Part shown: positions 1-8,446 of the stretch, piece after piece | Position numbering within the stretch: position 1 is the first letter of the stretch | Layout of the letters: each line of letters begins with the position of its first letter | Assembly: GCF_042678145.1 (NCBI RefSeq) | Contig: NZ_JBHUDG010000051.1 | Span: forward strand, 186,001-250,000 | DNA from: Pseudopedobacter beijingensis | GTDB lineage: Bacteria > Bacteroidota > Bacteroidia > Sphingobacteriales > Sphingobacteriaceae | Direction: 5' to 3' | Length of the DNA stretch: 64,000 nucleotides | Position numbers and translations under genes: made by a program | The notes under the pieces: generated by a model | Database searches by the model: none | Told to the model about the DNA's origin: nothing | What the model saw: only the letters and a program-made list of their open reading frames with translations

Positions 1-1
1 A

Positions 2-2383
2 TACAAAGCCTCAAAATCCAAAGCCAAATTTTTGGGAAAACATTACAGAAAAAGCTGGGTAACTCCAGTAGAAGTTCCGTTTTTAGATTTAACCAGAGCA
101 CAAGGCGGATTAAAACCCCTAAACCGTTCAGAAAATACGCTTACACTTCAAAACGAAAAAGGAAAAAACTTCAGATTTAGTATTATCAACAATAATCCTT
201 ATGATTTACTTCCTTCTGGATTTGATGCTACCATAGTCAAAGAACTTATGGACGACCAGGCTTCAACTTCTTACCCTTTTGGGAGTATTATTGTCGACTA
301 TCTTTCCAAAAAAGCAAAAATAGACTCTTTAGATAGTCATGTTTTTTATCTTCCACCCAGCAAAATCTTAGGAGAATATTTATCTGACTTTGGAGGTAAA
401 GTAGGTATCCTTCAGCATGAAATAGATTCCACAAAACTTTTAAGTACACACCAACTTTACACCGAACTCGAAAGCTCACAGGAGAACGTCGTTAACCAAC
501 AGCTTTTTCTAAAACATCGTTTATTCGATCTTTTAATAGGTGATTTTAATCGCGGAGAAGACGAATGGTTATGGGAAGCTGAAAAACAAGGAAAGAAAAC
601 AATATATCATCCCGTTAATAAATACAGAAAGCAGTTTTTCACAAAAATAGATGGCTATATTCCTTTAGCGCTTAAAAATCTGGCTCCTGAAATCAGGCAT
701 TTTGGAAATAAAATAAAAAAGCCTAAAAATCTATCCATTATGGCCAGAAACCTTGACAGAAACTTGTTAAATCAGCTTTCGGAAGAAATATGGATTGCTA
801 CTGCGGACTCTTTAAAGAATCTCCTCACAGACGATATTATTAGACAAGCGGTAACTAATGTCCCTAAAAACTCTTATGATATAGACGGAGAAGAACTTAT
901 CCAAAAACTCATCATTCGTAAAAATAGCTTAACTCAGGTTGCTCGCAAATATTACCGTATATTATCTAGAAATGTAAGAGTTATTGGAACAAAAAACGAT
1001 GACATTTTTCTGGCTTTTAGAACTCCAAAAGGAACCGAACTAAATTTAATCGATACTCAGAAAGAAACCAAGAGTTTTAACAGAATCTTCTTAAATAAAG
1101 AAACCAAAAGCTTAACATTATACGGACTTGACGGCAACGATTCGTTATTTATAAATGGAAACACAAAGTCAAGACCAATCAAAATAAGATTTGTTGGTGG
1201 TAATGGAAATGATTATTTGGAAAACTCCAGTAATCAAAAACGGGTACTTTTTTATGATGATGATAAAACACGTTCTCCCAACAACAAAAATTCAAAACTC
1301 ATATTCAATAATCAGCCCTGGATAAATGATTTTAATAGAAACGATTTCATTTACAATAAAGTGGGTTTTTCACCCAATGCCATGATCTATAATATGAGAG
1401 ATTTTGCCAGCGCAGGTTTTACCCACAACATTAAACTTCATGGTTTTAGAAAATATCCATATGCTTTTGCCCAAACTGTAAGTGTTTTACTCGCTCCAGT
1501 AAGCGGTGCCTTAGAAGTAAAATACTTAACCTCATTCTATTCGTTATTTTCCTATAACTACGACCTCATACTTGCCGGTCGGTATATGGGTCCTGCCTAC
1601 GATTTTAATTTCTATGGTTTAGGTAATGACACAGAAAACACTGGAAACATGAAATATTACCAGATAAGATCAAAAACAGCGTTCTTTAATACTTACTTTC
1701 AAAAGAGGGTAAATAATCATATATCTATTGGTATTGGTCCAGGTTTCGAGTATTTTAATATACTTAAACAAGATTCGCTACATTACCTTAACTCTTCTGT
1801 ACAGCGTTCTCCATCTTACGATTGGTTTCTAAAGCTAGATTCTTACTTTAATTTTGATTATAGTGACGATAATCTTTCTCCAAAAAATGGTTGGATCTGG
1901 AGCAACGGCATTAGTTATTTTAAATCATGGCAAAACCAAGCTAATCATGTTAATATAAAATCAGATTTCAGGGCTTATTTAACACCTTTAGAACAACTTC
2001 CCGTCACATTAGCTATAAGGTTAGGGGGGGCAAAAAATTTCGGAAATTATAATTTTTATCATGCAAATTCACTGGGCAGTATATCCTATCTCAGGGGATA
2101 TCGCTCCGAAAGATTTTCAGGAGATGCTGCCCTGTATAGTAATGCAGAGTTAAGGTCTAAACTTACCAAATTGAGAAGCAGATTAATTGCTGGTGATATG
2201 GGTTTCTATAGTTTTTATGATGTGGGAAGAGTATTCTACCAAAAATCAGAAAACAACACCTGGCATAAAGCTTATGGCCCTGGAATATGGGTAAACTTAT
2301 TCGATAATCTCATCCTTACTTTGGGTTACGGTATCTCTAAAGATGATAAAGTATTTTCTTTTGATACAAAATTCAGATTTTAA
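2..2383 (+). CDS. Outer-membrane surface-antigen beta-barrel protein, 3' part (probable metallophosphatase-barrel fusion)
   Basis: The frame is open to the left edge, so the 5' end lies outside the window. The TTG at 32 is only an internal codon. About 790 residues are visible. The first ~450 are soluble-looking (LGKHYRKSWVTPVEVPFLDL near the start). The last ~300 alternate hydrophobic and aromatic residues, contain SLGSISYLRGYRSERFSGDA, and end in FSFDTKFRF, a terminal-Phe pattern typical of BamA/Omp85-type surface-antigen barrels. From memory, Bacteroidota proteins of this kind carry an N-terminal calcineurin-like phosphatase domain. That domain is not in view, so the fusion is inference. 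A run of seven G at 2024-2030 lies in the barrel part. The AI-2E permease gene follows 51 bp later on the same strand. Confidence 0.75.
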   Translation, partial: YKASKSKAKFLGKHYRKSWVTPVEVPFLDLTRAQGGLKPLNRSENTLTLQNEKGKNFRFSIINNNPYDLLPSGFDATIVKELMDDQASTSYPFGSIIVDYLSKKAKIDSLDSHVFYLPPSKILGEYLSDFGGKVGILQHEIDSTKLLSTHQLYTELESSQENVVNQQLFLKHRLFDLLIGDFNRGEDEWLWEAEKQGKKTIYHPVNKYRKQFFTKIDGYIPLALKNLAPEIRHFGNKIKKPKNLSIMARNLDRNLLNQLSEEIWIATADSLKNLLTDDIIRQAVTNVPKNSYDIDGEELIQKLIIRKNSLTQVARKYYRILSRNVRVIGTKNDDIFLAFRTPKGTELNLIDTQKETKSFNRIFLNKETKSLTLYGLDGNDSLFINGNTKSRPIKIRFVGGNGNDYLENSSNQKRVLFYDDDKTRSPNNKNSKLIFNNQPWINDFNRNDFIYNKVGFSPNAMIYNMRDFASAGFTHNIKLHGFRKYPYAFAQTVSVLLAPVSGALEVKYLTSFYSLFSYNYDLILAGRYMGPAYDFNFYGLGNDTENTGNMKYYQIRSKTAFFNTYFQKRVNNHISIGIGPGFEYFNILKQDSLHYLNSSVQRSPSYDWFLKLDSYFNFDYSDDNLSPKNGWIWSNGISYFKSWQNQANHVNIKSDFRAYLTPLEQLPVTLAIRLGGAKNFGNYNFYHANSLGSISYLRGYRSERFSGDAALYSNAELRSKLTKLRSRLIAGDMGFYSFYDVGRVFYQKSENNTWHKAYGPGIWVNLFDNLILTLGYGISKDDKVFSFDTKFRF

Positions 2384-2434
2384 AACAAATTGAGAAAATT
2401 TTATATTTAAATATATAAACACCTTGAAATATTT

Positions 2435-3502
2435 ATGAAAGCACTACCTATTACCGTTATCCGATCTATTGAACTGCTAGGACTGGTTTTATTAATTACA
2501 GTTTTATATGTAGGCAGCAGTATTATTATGCCTGTGCTTCTTTCCTTTTTTATAAGCATTATGCTTTTACCTGTTTATAGGTTTTTCAGGAAAAGGAAAA
2601 TACCCGAAATCATGTCCATTATACTACCTATATTGCTTTTAGCTTTGTTTTTGGCAGTTTTAGTTTGGTTTTTCTCTTCCCAGATAAGTGTACTTATCAG
2701 TGAATTTGATCAGATTAAAAAAAATGTGGGTATGCATTTAGAAAAATTGAGTAAGTGGATAGAAAGTAGTTTCAATTACTCTGCAACAGAACAAACCAAA
2801 TTTATTAACGAACAAAGTAACAACATACTTAATTCTTTAGGAAATATTCTTGGAGGTGCTATGGGGTCTTTCTCTAACTTTATCATTTTCTTTGGCTTAT
2901 TACCTATTTATATTTTCCTGATGTTGTTTTACAAAAATCTTTTTCTAAAATTTATTTTCACCTGGTTTAGAAAAGAAGATCACGAAAAGGTAAAAGAAGG
3001 ATTAAAGGAATCTGAAGAAATCATTAAAAGTTACCTATTAGGTTTACTCATACAAATTACCTACATGACTATCTTACTGGGTGGTTTGCTACTTATTTTA
3101 GGCATTAAACACGCTTTACTTATTGGAGTTATATTTGCAATACTTAATTTAATCCCTTATATAGGGGCTCTCTTTGGAAATATCATTGGTGTTTTACTTA
3201 CACTCTCATCTTCTCAAGAATTATCTTCCGTATTTACGGTACTTATTGTAATTGCCATCGTTCAATTTTTGGATAATAACATACTCATGCCCAGAATTGT
3301 AGGTTCTAAAGTAAAAATAAACGCTTTTGCTGCAATTATTGGAGTGGTTATAGGCGGAAGTGTGGCCGGGATATCCGGAATGTTTCTGGCTTTGCCCATG
3401 ATAGCTGTTTTTAAAATAATTTTTGATCGCACAGAAACATTAAAACATTGGGGTGTATTACTGGCAGACGAAAGACCAAAGGACGGAGAAAATATGATAT
3501 AA
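2435..3502 (+). CDS. AI-2E family transporter (PerM/YdiK type)
   Basis: This 355-residue polytopic membrane protein has two N-terminal hydrophobic segments (residues ~12-50), one at ~60-85, a charged soluble region at ~90-145, and a C-terminal bundle containing LNLIPYIGALFGNIIGVLLT and FLDNNILMPRIVGSKVKINA. The PYIG and DN..L.PRIVG patterns are hallmarks of the AI-2E/UPF0118 family. Members have been linked to autoinducer-2 export or Na+/H+ antiport, so the substrate cannot be assigned. Length is normal for the family. It may be cotranscribed with the barrel gene upstream, and a hairpin follows the stop codon. Confidence 0.9.
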   Translation: MKALPITVIRSIELLGLVLLITVLYVGSSIIMPVLLSFFISIMLLPVYRFFRKRKIPEIMSIILPILLLALFLAVLVWFFSSQISVLISEFDQIKKNVGMHLEKLSKWIESSFNYSATEQTKFINEQSNNILNSLGNILGGAMGSFSNFIIFFGLLPIYIFLMLFYKNLFLKFIFTWFRKEDHEKVKEGLKESEEIIKSYLLGLLIQITYMTILLGGLLLILGIKHALLIGVIFAILNLIPYIGALFGNIIGVLLTLSSSQELSSVFTVLIVIAIVQFLDNNILMPRIVGSKVKINAFAAIIGVVIGGSVAGISGMFLALPMIAVFKIIFDRTETLKHWGVLLADERPKDGENMI

Positions 3503-3508
3503 ATAAAA

Positions 3509-3584
3509 GAGGGAATCCGATTAGGCTACAATATTATCAGCTTTCTAAGCAAACAATAAAAGTCCTTCGGGTTCCCTCCTCTTT
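3509..3584 (+). terminator. Inverted repeat after the AI-2E gene, possible terminator
   Basis: GAGGGAATCC at 3509-3518 pairs imperfectly with GGGTTCCCTC at 3569-3578, leaving a loop of about 50 nt and a T-rich tail. It begins 7 bp past the stop codon. The large loop makes simple intrinsic termination uncertain. Confidence 0.4.
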
Positions 3585-3624
3585 ACCTCAAGTAAATAAC
3601 TTTTATCTAACTAAATAGATATTA

Positions 3625-4257
3625 TTATTTATTAGGCTGAGGCGTCATTCTTAAATATGGTTTTATCTCTTTAAAACCTTTAGGGAATTTTGCTGGAATA
3701 TCCTCAGTTTTAATCGCAGGAGCAACAACAACATCCTCTCCCTCTTTCCAATCTACCGGAGTTGCTACACTATATTCTGCTGTTAATTGTAGAGAATCAA
3801 TAACTCTTAAGATTTCCTGAAAGTTTCTTCCTGTTGAAGCCGGATAAGTAATAATCAATTTTACAGTTTTGTCTGGCGCAATAATAAATAAAGATCTTAC
3901 AGTGAAAGTAGCAGAAGCATTAGGGTGAATCATATCATAAGCTTCAGAGATTTTTTTGTCCTCATCTGCAATAATAGGAAAGTCCACTTCTACATTTTGT
4001 GTTTCATTAATATCTTTTATCCAACCTCTATGAGATTCCGCAGAATCAACACTTAATGCTAAAACTTTAACGTTTCTCTTTTTAAACTCGTCACTCAAAG
4101 CAGCCGTTCTACCTAATTCTGTAGTACAAACTGGAGTGTAATCTGCTGGATGCGAAAACAAAACGCCCCAACTATCTCCCAAAAACTCGTAGAAATCTAC
4201 TTCTCCTTCTGAAGTCTGAGCTTTAAAATTTGGAGCTATATCACCTAATCTTAACAT
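3625..4257 (-). CDS. 1-Cys peroxiredoxin (Prx6 family)
   Basis: This 210-residue thiol peroxidase starts MLRLGDIAPNF and carries the active-site segment HPADYTPVCTTELGRTA, with the peroxidatic cysteine in PVCTTE. The C-terminal half (TYPASTGRNFQEILRVIDSL, then TPVDWKEGEDVVV) is the extended region that separates Prx6 enzymes from typical 2-Cys peroxiredoxins. It reduces peroxides in the cytoplasm. The frame is open 30 codons further upstream, but that extension is not family-like and covers a palindrome, so the inner ATG was chosen. It is monocistronic and lies downstream of the rplT terminator on the same strand. Confidence 0.93.
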   Translation of the reverse strand: MLRLGDIAPNFKAQTSEGEVDFYEFLGDSWGVLFSHPADYTPVCTTELGRTAALSDEFKKRNVKVLALSVDSAESHRGWIKDINETQNVEVDFPIIADEDKKISEAYDMIHPNASATFTVRSLFIIAPDKTVKLIITYPASTGRNFQEILRVIDSLQLTAEYSVATPVDWKEGEDVVVAPAIKTEDIPAKFPKGFKEIKPYLRMTPQPNK

Positions 4258-4331
4258 AGTTTTATGATTTAAAGTAAAACAATATTGTTTATCTACTAAA
4301 TTAGTAGACATTATCTTAAATTCAAAATAAA

Positions 4332-4351
4332 AATCTTGTTTTGACAAGATT
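4332..4351. promoter_or_regulatory. 8-bp palindrome upstream of the peroxiredoxin gene
   Basis: AATCTTGT at 4332-4339 and ACAAGATT at 4344-4351 form a perfect inverted repeat around TTTG, 75-94 bp upstream of the chosen peroxiredoxin start. It is placed like an operator or an mRNA-leader hairpin. No regulator can be named. Confidence 0.35.
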
Positions 4352-4355
4352 AAAA

Positions 4356-4388
4356 CAAAAAGGTCTGGAATTCACCAGACCTTTTTTC
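4356..4388 (-). terminator. Terminator of the thrS-infC-rpmI-rplT operon
   Basis: GGTCTGG at 4362-4368 pairs with CCAGACC at 4375-4381 around a six-base loop. A and T runs flank both sides, so it could work in both directions. It lies 28 bp past the rplT stop codon on the minus strand. Confidence 0.85.
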
Positions 4389-4415
4389 TCCTAAAACGGA
4401 AATTGTTAATTTATC

Positions 4416-4760
4416 TTATTTAACTGTATCAACAATTGCTTTGAAAGCTTCTGGATGATTCATTGCTAAATCAGCCAATACTTTTCTGTTCAAATCAATG
4501 TTTTTAGCAGCTAATTTACCCATTAACTGAGAATAAGAAATTCCATGTTCACGAGCACCAGCATTGATACGTTGTATCCATAATGCTCTAAACTCTCTTT
4601 TCTTAACTTTTCTGTCTCTGTATGCATATTGCAAACCTTTTTCGACAGTATTTTTAGCAATAGTATAAACCTTGCTTCTTGATCCCCAGTAGCCTTTAGC
4701 TAAATCAAGGATTTTTTTTCTTCTTCTTCTTGACGCAACTGCGTTAACCGAACGTGGCAT
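4416..4760 (-). CDS. rplT: 50S ribosomal protein L20 (bL20)
   Basis: This 114-residue basic protein begins MPRSVNAVASRRRRKKILDL and continues with GYWGSRSKVYTIAKNTVEKG and RALWIQRINAGAREHGISYS, the standard bL20 core that binds 23S rRNA early in large-subunit assembly. Length is normal. It is the last gene of thrS-infC-rpmI-rplT, the conserved bacterial order, and a strong hairpin follows it. Confidence 0.98.
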   Translation of the reverse strand: MPRSVNAVASRRRRKKILDLAKGYWGSRSKVYTIAKNTVEKGLQYAYRDRKVKKREFRALWIQRINAGAREHGISYSQLMGKLAAKNIDLNRKVLADLAMNHPEAFKAIVDTVK

Positions 4761-4830
4761 AATTTTGAATTTTTAGTAAGCGGTGATCCTTTTCAGATTC
4801 TTTAAACCGAGTACTTGGTTAATTAATAGA

Positions 4831-5031
4831 TTACTTTCCTAAACAAAGCATAAACTTAACGTTACCCATATCTGCTTCGTGAACGTAAGTAGTATGAGTT
4901 AAGTTACGTTTTTGTTTCGTAGTTTTCTTAGTAAGAATGTGGCTTTTGTAAGCACTTTTTCTTTTGACTTTACCTGTTCCAGTAAGCGAGAAACGCTTTT
5001 TAGCACTGGAATTGGTTTTCATTTTTGGCAT
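4831..5031 (-). CDS. rpmI: 50S ribosomal protein L35 (bL35)
   Basis: This 66-residue, very basic protein starts MPKMKTNSSAKKRFSLTGTG, which matches the bL35 N-terminus, and continues with KVKRKSAYKSHILTKKTTKQ. It is a structural protein of the large ribosomal subunit. It lies 27 bp downstream of infC and 70 bp upstream of rplT in the usual operon. Confidence 0.98.
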   Translation of the reverse strand: MPKMKTNSSAKKRFSLTGTGKVKRKSAYKSHILTKKTTKQKRNLTHTTYVHEADMGNVKFMLCLGK

Positions 5032-5058
5032 AACTATGCTTTTTAATTTAACCTGAAT

Positions 5059-5604
5059 TTATTTTTTTACTGTTTTAGGAGCTACTGTTAAGAACATTCT
5101 CTTTCCCTCTAACTTTGGTAAAAGTTCTACTTTACCGTAGTCTTCCAAAGCTTGGGCAAACTTCAACAACAAGATCTCACCTTGTTCTTTGTATACGATA
5201 GCTCTACCTTTGAAATGCACATAGGCTCTCACCTTTTCACCTGCTTCCAAAAAGCTTATCGCATGTTTCAGCTTAAACTGATAATCATGATCACTGGTAT
5301 TTGGACCAAAACGTATTTCCTTAATAACAGTTTGTTTAGCATTCGCTTTAATTTCTTTAAGCTTCTTTTTCTGCTCGTAAATAAACTTGTTATAATCAAT
5401 AATCCTACATACAGGCGGATTAGCATTGGGAGAGATTTCTACAAGATCCAATTCTTGTTCTTCAGCCATAGCTAACGCTTGTTCGATAGGGTAAACACCC
5501 TGTTCTATTCCATCTCCTACAACCCTTACTTCCTTAGCTCTAATTCTCCTGTTGATATTATGAGCAGGCTCTGTACTTCTTCTTTTATTATTGTTCGGAT
5601 TCAA
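5059..5604 (-). CDS. infC: Translation initiation factor IF-3
   Basis: IF-3 binds the 30S subunit, proofreads the initiation codon and prevents premature 50S joining. The protein has both family halves: N domain with AHNINRRIRAKEVRVVGDGI and CRIIDYNKFIYEQKKKLKEI, then C domain with KEIRFGPNTSDHDYQFKLKH and VHFKGRAI. There is no ATG at the 5' end. The boundary given is the TTG at 5604-5602. The frame stays open upstream, with ATA at 5616-5614 and ATT at 5619-5617 directly after a GGAGG, so initiation at ATT or ATA is at least as likely. The upstream stop at 5637-5635 is the thrS stop codon itself, so the true start must lie in this 31-nt gap. Confidence 0.95.
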   Translation of the reverse strand: MNPNNNKRRSTEPAHNINRRIRAKEVRVVGDGIEQGVYPIEQALAMAEEQELDLVEISPNANPPVCRIIDYNKFIYEQKKKLKEIKANAKQTVIKEIRFGPNTSDHDYQFKLKHAISFLEAGEKVRAYVHFKGRAIVYKEQGEILLLKFAQALEDYGKVELLPKLEGKRMFLTVAPKTVKK

Positions 5605-5622
5605 CTTTGGTTTTATAATATT

Positions 5623-5627
5623 CCTCC
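5623..5627 (-). promoter_or_regulatory. GGAGG Shine-Dalgarno-like site before infC
   Basis: On the minus strand GGAGG at 5627-5623 is followed by AAT, then ATT (3-nt spacer), ATA (6-nt spacer) and, 18 nt on, TTG. Bacteroidota genes usually lack such sites. Spacing favours ATA or ATT over TTG, recalling the AUU start of infC in enterobacteria. Confidence 0.6.
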
Positions 5628-5634
5628 AGTCTTG

Positions 5635-7563
5635 TTATTTAATCTTTATTTCGTTTAGAAGAAATTCATTAAATTCTTCTATTGTCATGCTACCTTTATC
5701 TCCTTCGCCGTGCTTACGTACAGAAACCATGCCATCTTGCATTTCTTTCTCCCCAATAATTAACATATAAGGGATTTTTTTCATTTCGGCATCACGTATC
5801 TTTCTTCCGATTTTCTCGTCACGTAAGTCAATCAAGCCGCGAATATCGGAATTATTTAGCGAATCCAAAACTTTTTTCCCATATTCCTCGAATTTTTCAG
5901 AAATAGGAAGGATCGTAAATTGCTCTGGTGTAAGCCATAACGGAAAGTTACCACCACAGTGCTCTATCAATACAGCAACAAACCTTTCTAATGAGCCAAA
6001 AGGTGCTCTGTGTATCATTACAGGCCTGTGTTTTTGGTTGTCACTGCCTGTATATTCCAACTCAAAACGTTCCGGCAAATTGTAATCTACCTGTATAGTT
6101 CCCAATTGCCATTTACGTCCCAAGGCATCTTTCACCATAAAGTCTAATTTAGGCCCGTAGAATGCGGCTTCGCCTGTTTCTACTACAGTCGGCAAGCCTT
6201 TTTCTGCAGCAGCTTCAACTATAGCAGCCTCCGCTAACGCCCAATTTTCATCAGACCCAATATATTTTGTTTTGTTTTCCGGATCTCTTAATGATACCTG
6301 CGCTATATAATCATCAAAACCTAAAGCTTTAAATACGTATAACACTAGGTCTATAACTTTCTTAAACTCTTCTTTCACCTGATCAGGGCGACAAAACAAG
6401 TGGGCATCGTCCTGAGTGAATCCTCTTACACGAGTTAATCCATGTAATTCTCCACTTTGCTCATAGCGGTAAACGGTACCAAATTCTGCCAATCTTACCG
6501 GTAAATCTTTGTACGATCTTGGTTTTGATTTATAGATTTCGCAATGGTGCGGACAGTTCATCGGTTTCAGGAAAAACTCTTCACCTTCTTGGGGAGTTCT
6601 TATCGGTTGAAAAGAATCTGCTCCGTATTTATCGTAATGTCCTGAAGTGATATATAAATTTTTATGGCCAATGTGTGGAGTGATTACCTGATCGTAACCA
6701 GCCTTCTGTTGTGCTTTTTGCAAAAAATTAACCAAACGCTCTCTCAAAGCGGTTCCTTTAGGTAACCAAAGTGGTAAACCTAAACCTACACGCTCAGAAA
6801 AAGTAAACAATTCCAGCTCTTTCCCTAATTTCCTATGATCACGCTTTTTAGCTTCTTCAATACGTTGAAGATACTCTGTAAGCTCACTTTGCTTAGGGTA
6901 AGTTACACCATAAATACGTGTCAGCTGTTTTCTTGACTCATCACCTCTCCAATAGGCACCAGCAACATTAGTCAATTTCACAGCTTTTATAAAACCTGTA
7001 TGCGGAATGTGCGGTCCACGACATAAATCGGTAAAACTACCTTGTGTATAAAAGGTAATTTTGCCATCCTCCAGATCTTTAATCAAATCCAGCTTATATT
7101 CGTCGCCTTTATCTGTAAAATAAGATAGTGCATCTGATTTAGAAACTGCTTTTCTTTCGAAAACTTCTTTTGTTTTCGCCAGTTCAAGCATTTTATCCTC
7201 TATTTTCTTAAAATCATCAGATGAAAATTCACGATCACCAAAATCTACATCGTAGTAAAATCCTGTTTCAATAGCAGGTCCAATACCAAATTTGGTTCTC
7301 GGATAAAGTATTTCTAAGGCTTCCGCCAGTAAGTGTGCTGATGAATGCCAGAAGGTTGATTTTCCGTTATCATCATTCCAGGTCAACAATTTAACCGAAG
7401 CATCTTTCTCTATTGGTCTTGACGAATCCCATATTTCTCCGTCAACTTCTGCTGCTAATACGTTTCTGGCTAAACCTTCCGATATGGAAAGGGCTATTTG
7501 ATATGCGTTGGTTCCTTTTTCATATTCCCTTACAGAACCATCGGGAAGTGTAATTTTAATCAT
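5635..7563 (-). CDS. thrS: Threonine--tRNA ligase
   Basis: This 642-residue class II synthetase has an N-terminal TGS domain (MIKITLPDGSVREYEKGTNA), the editing domain with the HxxxH signature in FWHSSAHLLAEALEILYPRT, a catalytic core with zinc-ligand motif KPMNCPHHCEIYKSKPRSYK and class II motifs (RVRGFTQDDAHLFC, MIHRAPFGSLERF), and a C-terminal anticodon-binding domain (PEQFTILPISEKFEEYGKKV). It charges tRNA-Thr in the cytosol. Both editing and catalytic sites look intact. It heads the operon, with infC 30 bp downstream. A -7 promoter candidate lies about 70 bp upstream. Confidence 0.98.
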   Translation of the reverse strand: MIKITLPDGSVREYEKGTNAYQIALSISEGLARNVLAAEVDGEIWDSSRPIEKDASVKLLTWNDDNGKSTFWHSSAHLLAEALEILYPRTKFGIGPAIETGFYYDVDFGDREFSSDDFKKIEDKMLELAKTKEVFERKAVSKSDALSYFTDKGDEYKLDLIKDLEDGKITFYTQGSFTDLCRGPHIPHTGFIKAVKLTNVAGAYWRGDESRKQLTRIYGVTYPKQSELTEYLQRIEEAKKRDHRKLGKELELFTFSERVGLGLPLWLPKGTALRERLVNFLQKAQQKAGYDQVITPHIGHKNLYITSGHYDKYGADSFQPIRTPQEGEEFFLKPMNCPHHCEIYKSKPRSYKDLPVRLAEFGTVYRYEQSGELHGLTRVRGFTQDDAHLFCRPDQVKEEFKKVIDLVLYVFKALGFDDYIAQVSLRDPENKTKYIGSDENWALAEAAIVEAAAEKGLPTVVETGEAAFYGPKLDFMVKDALGRKWQLGTIQVDYNLPERFELEYTGSDNQKHRPVMIHRAPFGSLERFVAVLIEHCGGNFPLWLTPEQFTILPISEKFEEYGKKVLDSLNNSDIRGLIDLRDEKIGRKIRDAEMKKIPYMLIIGEKEMQDGMVSVRKHGEGDKGSMTIEEFNEFLLNEIKIK

Positions 7564-7632
7564 TTACAACATGATTTTAGTTTAAAAATATTATTTGCTT
7601 TTGATACACTTATACAAGTAAGTGCTTTTGCG

Positions 7633-7640
7633 CAAAAATA
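7633..7640 (-). promoter_or_regulatory. Candidate -7 box for the thrS operon
   Basis: The minus strand reads TATTTTTG here, matching the Bacteroidota primary-sigma consensus TAnnTTTG. It lies 70 bp upstream of the thrS ATG. No clear TTTG box was found at the usual distance further upstream. Confidence 0.45.
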
Positions 7641-7683
7641 ACAGTTTTAACGAGACTTCATGTTAAGTAAATCTAATATTTAT

Positions 7684-7713
7684 AAAAAGCTTGACGATAT
7701 CATCAGGCTTTTT
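7684..7713 (-). terminator. Terminator overlapping the stop codon of the TPR membrane protein gene
   Basis: AAAAAGCTTGA at 7684-7694 pairs with TCAGGCTTTTT at 7703-7713 with one mismatch and an 8-nt loop. On the minus strand the stem ends in a T run. It closes the sigma-factor/TPR transcription unit before thrS. Confidence 0.65.
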
Positions 7714-8446
7714 ATAATTTCCTCATCAATTCTTGCGATTTTAAATACAAATCCGACTCCTGGCCTATTTTATTTAACCAGTTTTTAGCTTCCTCTTTAT
7801 TTTTCTCTTTGATATAAACCAATGCCATGTAGTAAGCCGCTTCTTCTTTAAATAAGGACTCTCCTTCATATACTTCATTCAAAGCTTTTTTAGCATCATT
7901 TAACTCTCCGGTATTAATTAATGAGACACCATAATAAAATTTCAGCATATCATTCTGACCATCTTCATTCAATAATTTATGCAATTTTGACTTGGCTACT
8001 CCATAATCTTTGGCATTAAAGGCATTAGTCGCCTCCAGCAATAATTTATCCTGAGCTTCTCCCCTCACTTCTACAGAAACCATCTTAGCATCAAAATATT
8101 TATCATAATTATTAAACTGATTCCATGGTGCCCAAATAAATAGTGCTAATAAAACCACCGCAGCAGCATAATAATATTTCCTGAAACTGATTTTATACAC
8201 AGGTGTTTCTGCTTTTTTAGAAAAATATTCCTGATTATAACTTTTCAAGGTATTTCTAAAAGCCGTATCAGCAGCACTATTCTGATTAAGTTCAGCTTTT
8301 AAAGAGCTTCCTATTTTCTGGTAGAGCTCCATATCAGCATAAAGTTGTGCATCAGTTTCTAATGCCAATTCAAAATCTTTTTTTTCCTGATCATCCATTT
8401 CATTCTCAACATAACGGATGATGTCTTCCATGCTAAACCTGTTCAT
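7712..8446 (-). CDS. TPR-containing single-pass membrane protein, anti-sigma-like layout
   Basis: The 244 residues fall into three parts. A cytoplasmic acidic N-terminal helical region (MNRFSMEDIIRYVENEMDDQ) resembles the N-terminus of Bacteroidota anti-sigma factors. One membrane segment follows near residues 91-109 (YYYAAAVVLLALFIWAPW). A C-terminal periplasmic region holds TPR-like helices (LEATNAFNAKDYGVAKSKLH, MLKFYYGVSLINTGELNDAK). The gene overlaps the preceding sigma-factor gene by 14 bp, the usual arrangement of a sigma and its membrane partner. Holding or releasing the sigma factor is inferred from layout only; no named anti-sigma domain was recognised. Confidence 0.7.
   Translation of the reverse strand: MNRFSMEDIIRYVENEMDDQEKKDFELALETDAQLYADMELYQKIGSSLKAELNQNSAADTAFRNTLKSYNQEYFSKKAETPVYKISFRKYYYAAAVVLLALFIWAPWNQFNNYDKYFDAKMVSVEVRGEAQDKLLLEATNAFNAKDYGVAKSKLHKLLNEDGQNDMLKFYYGVSLINTGELNDAKKALNEVYEGESLFKEEAAYYMALVYIKEKNKEEAKNWLNKIGQESDLYLKSQELMRKL

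Noticed and set aside
2024..2030. G7 tract in the surface-antigen gene as a phase-variation switch
   Set aside because: Only seven bases and the frame is intact; no comparison data to suggest slippage.
4258..4347. 30-codon N-terminal extension of the peroxiredoxin
   Set aside because: It is not family-like and includes a palindrome; the inner ATG gives the standard MLRLGDIAPNF start.
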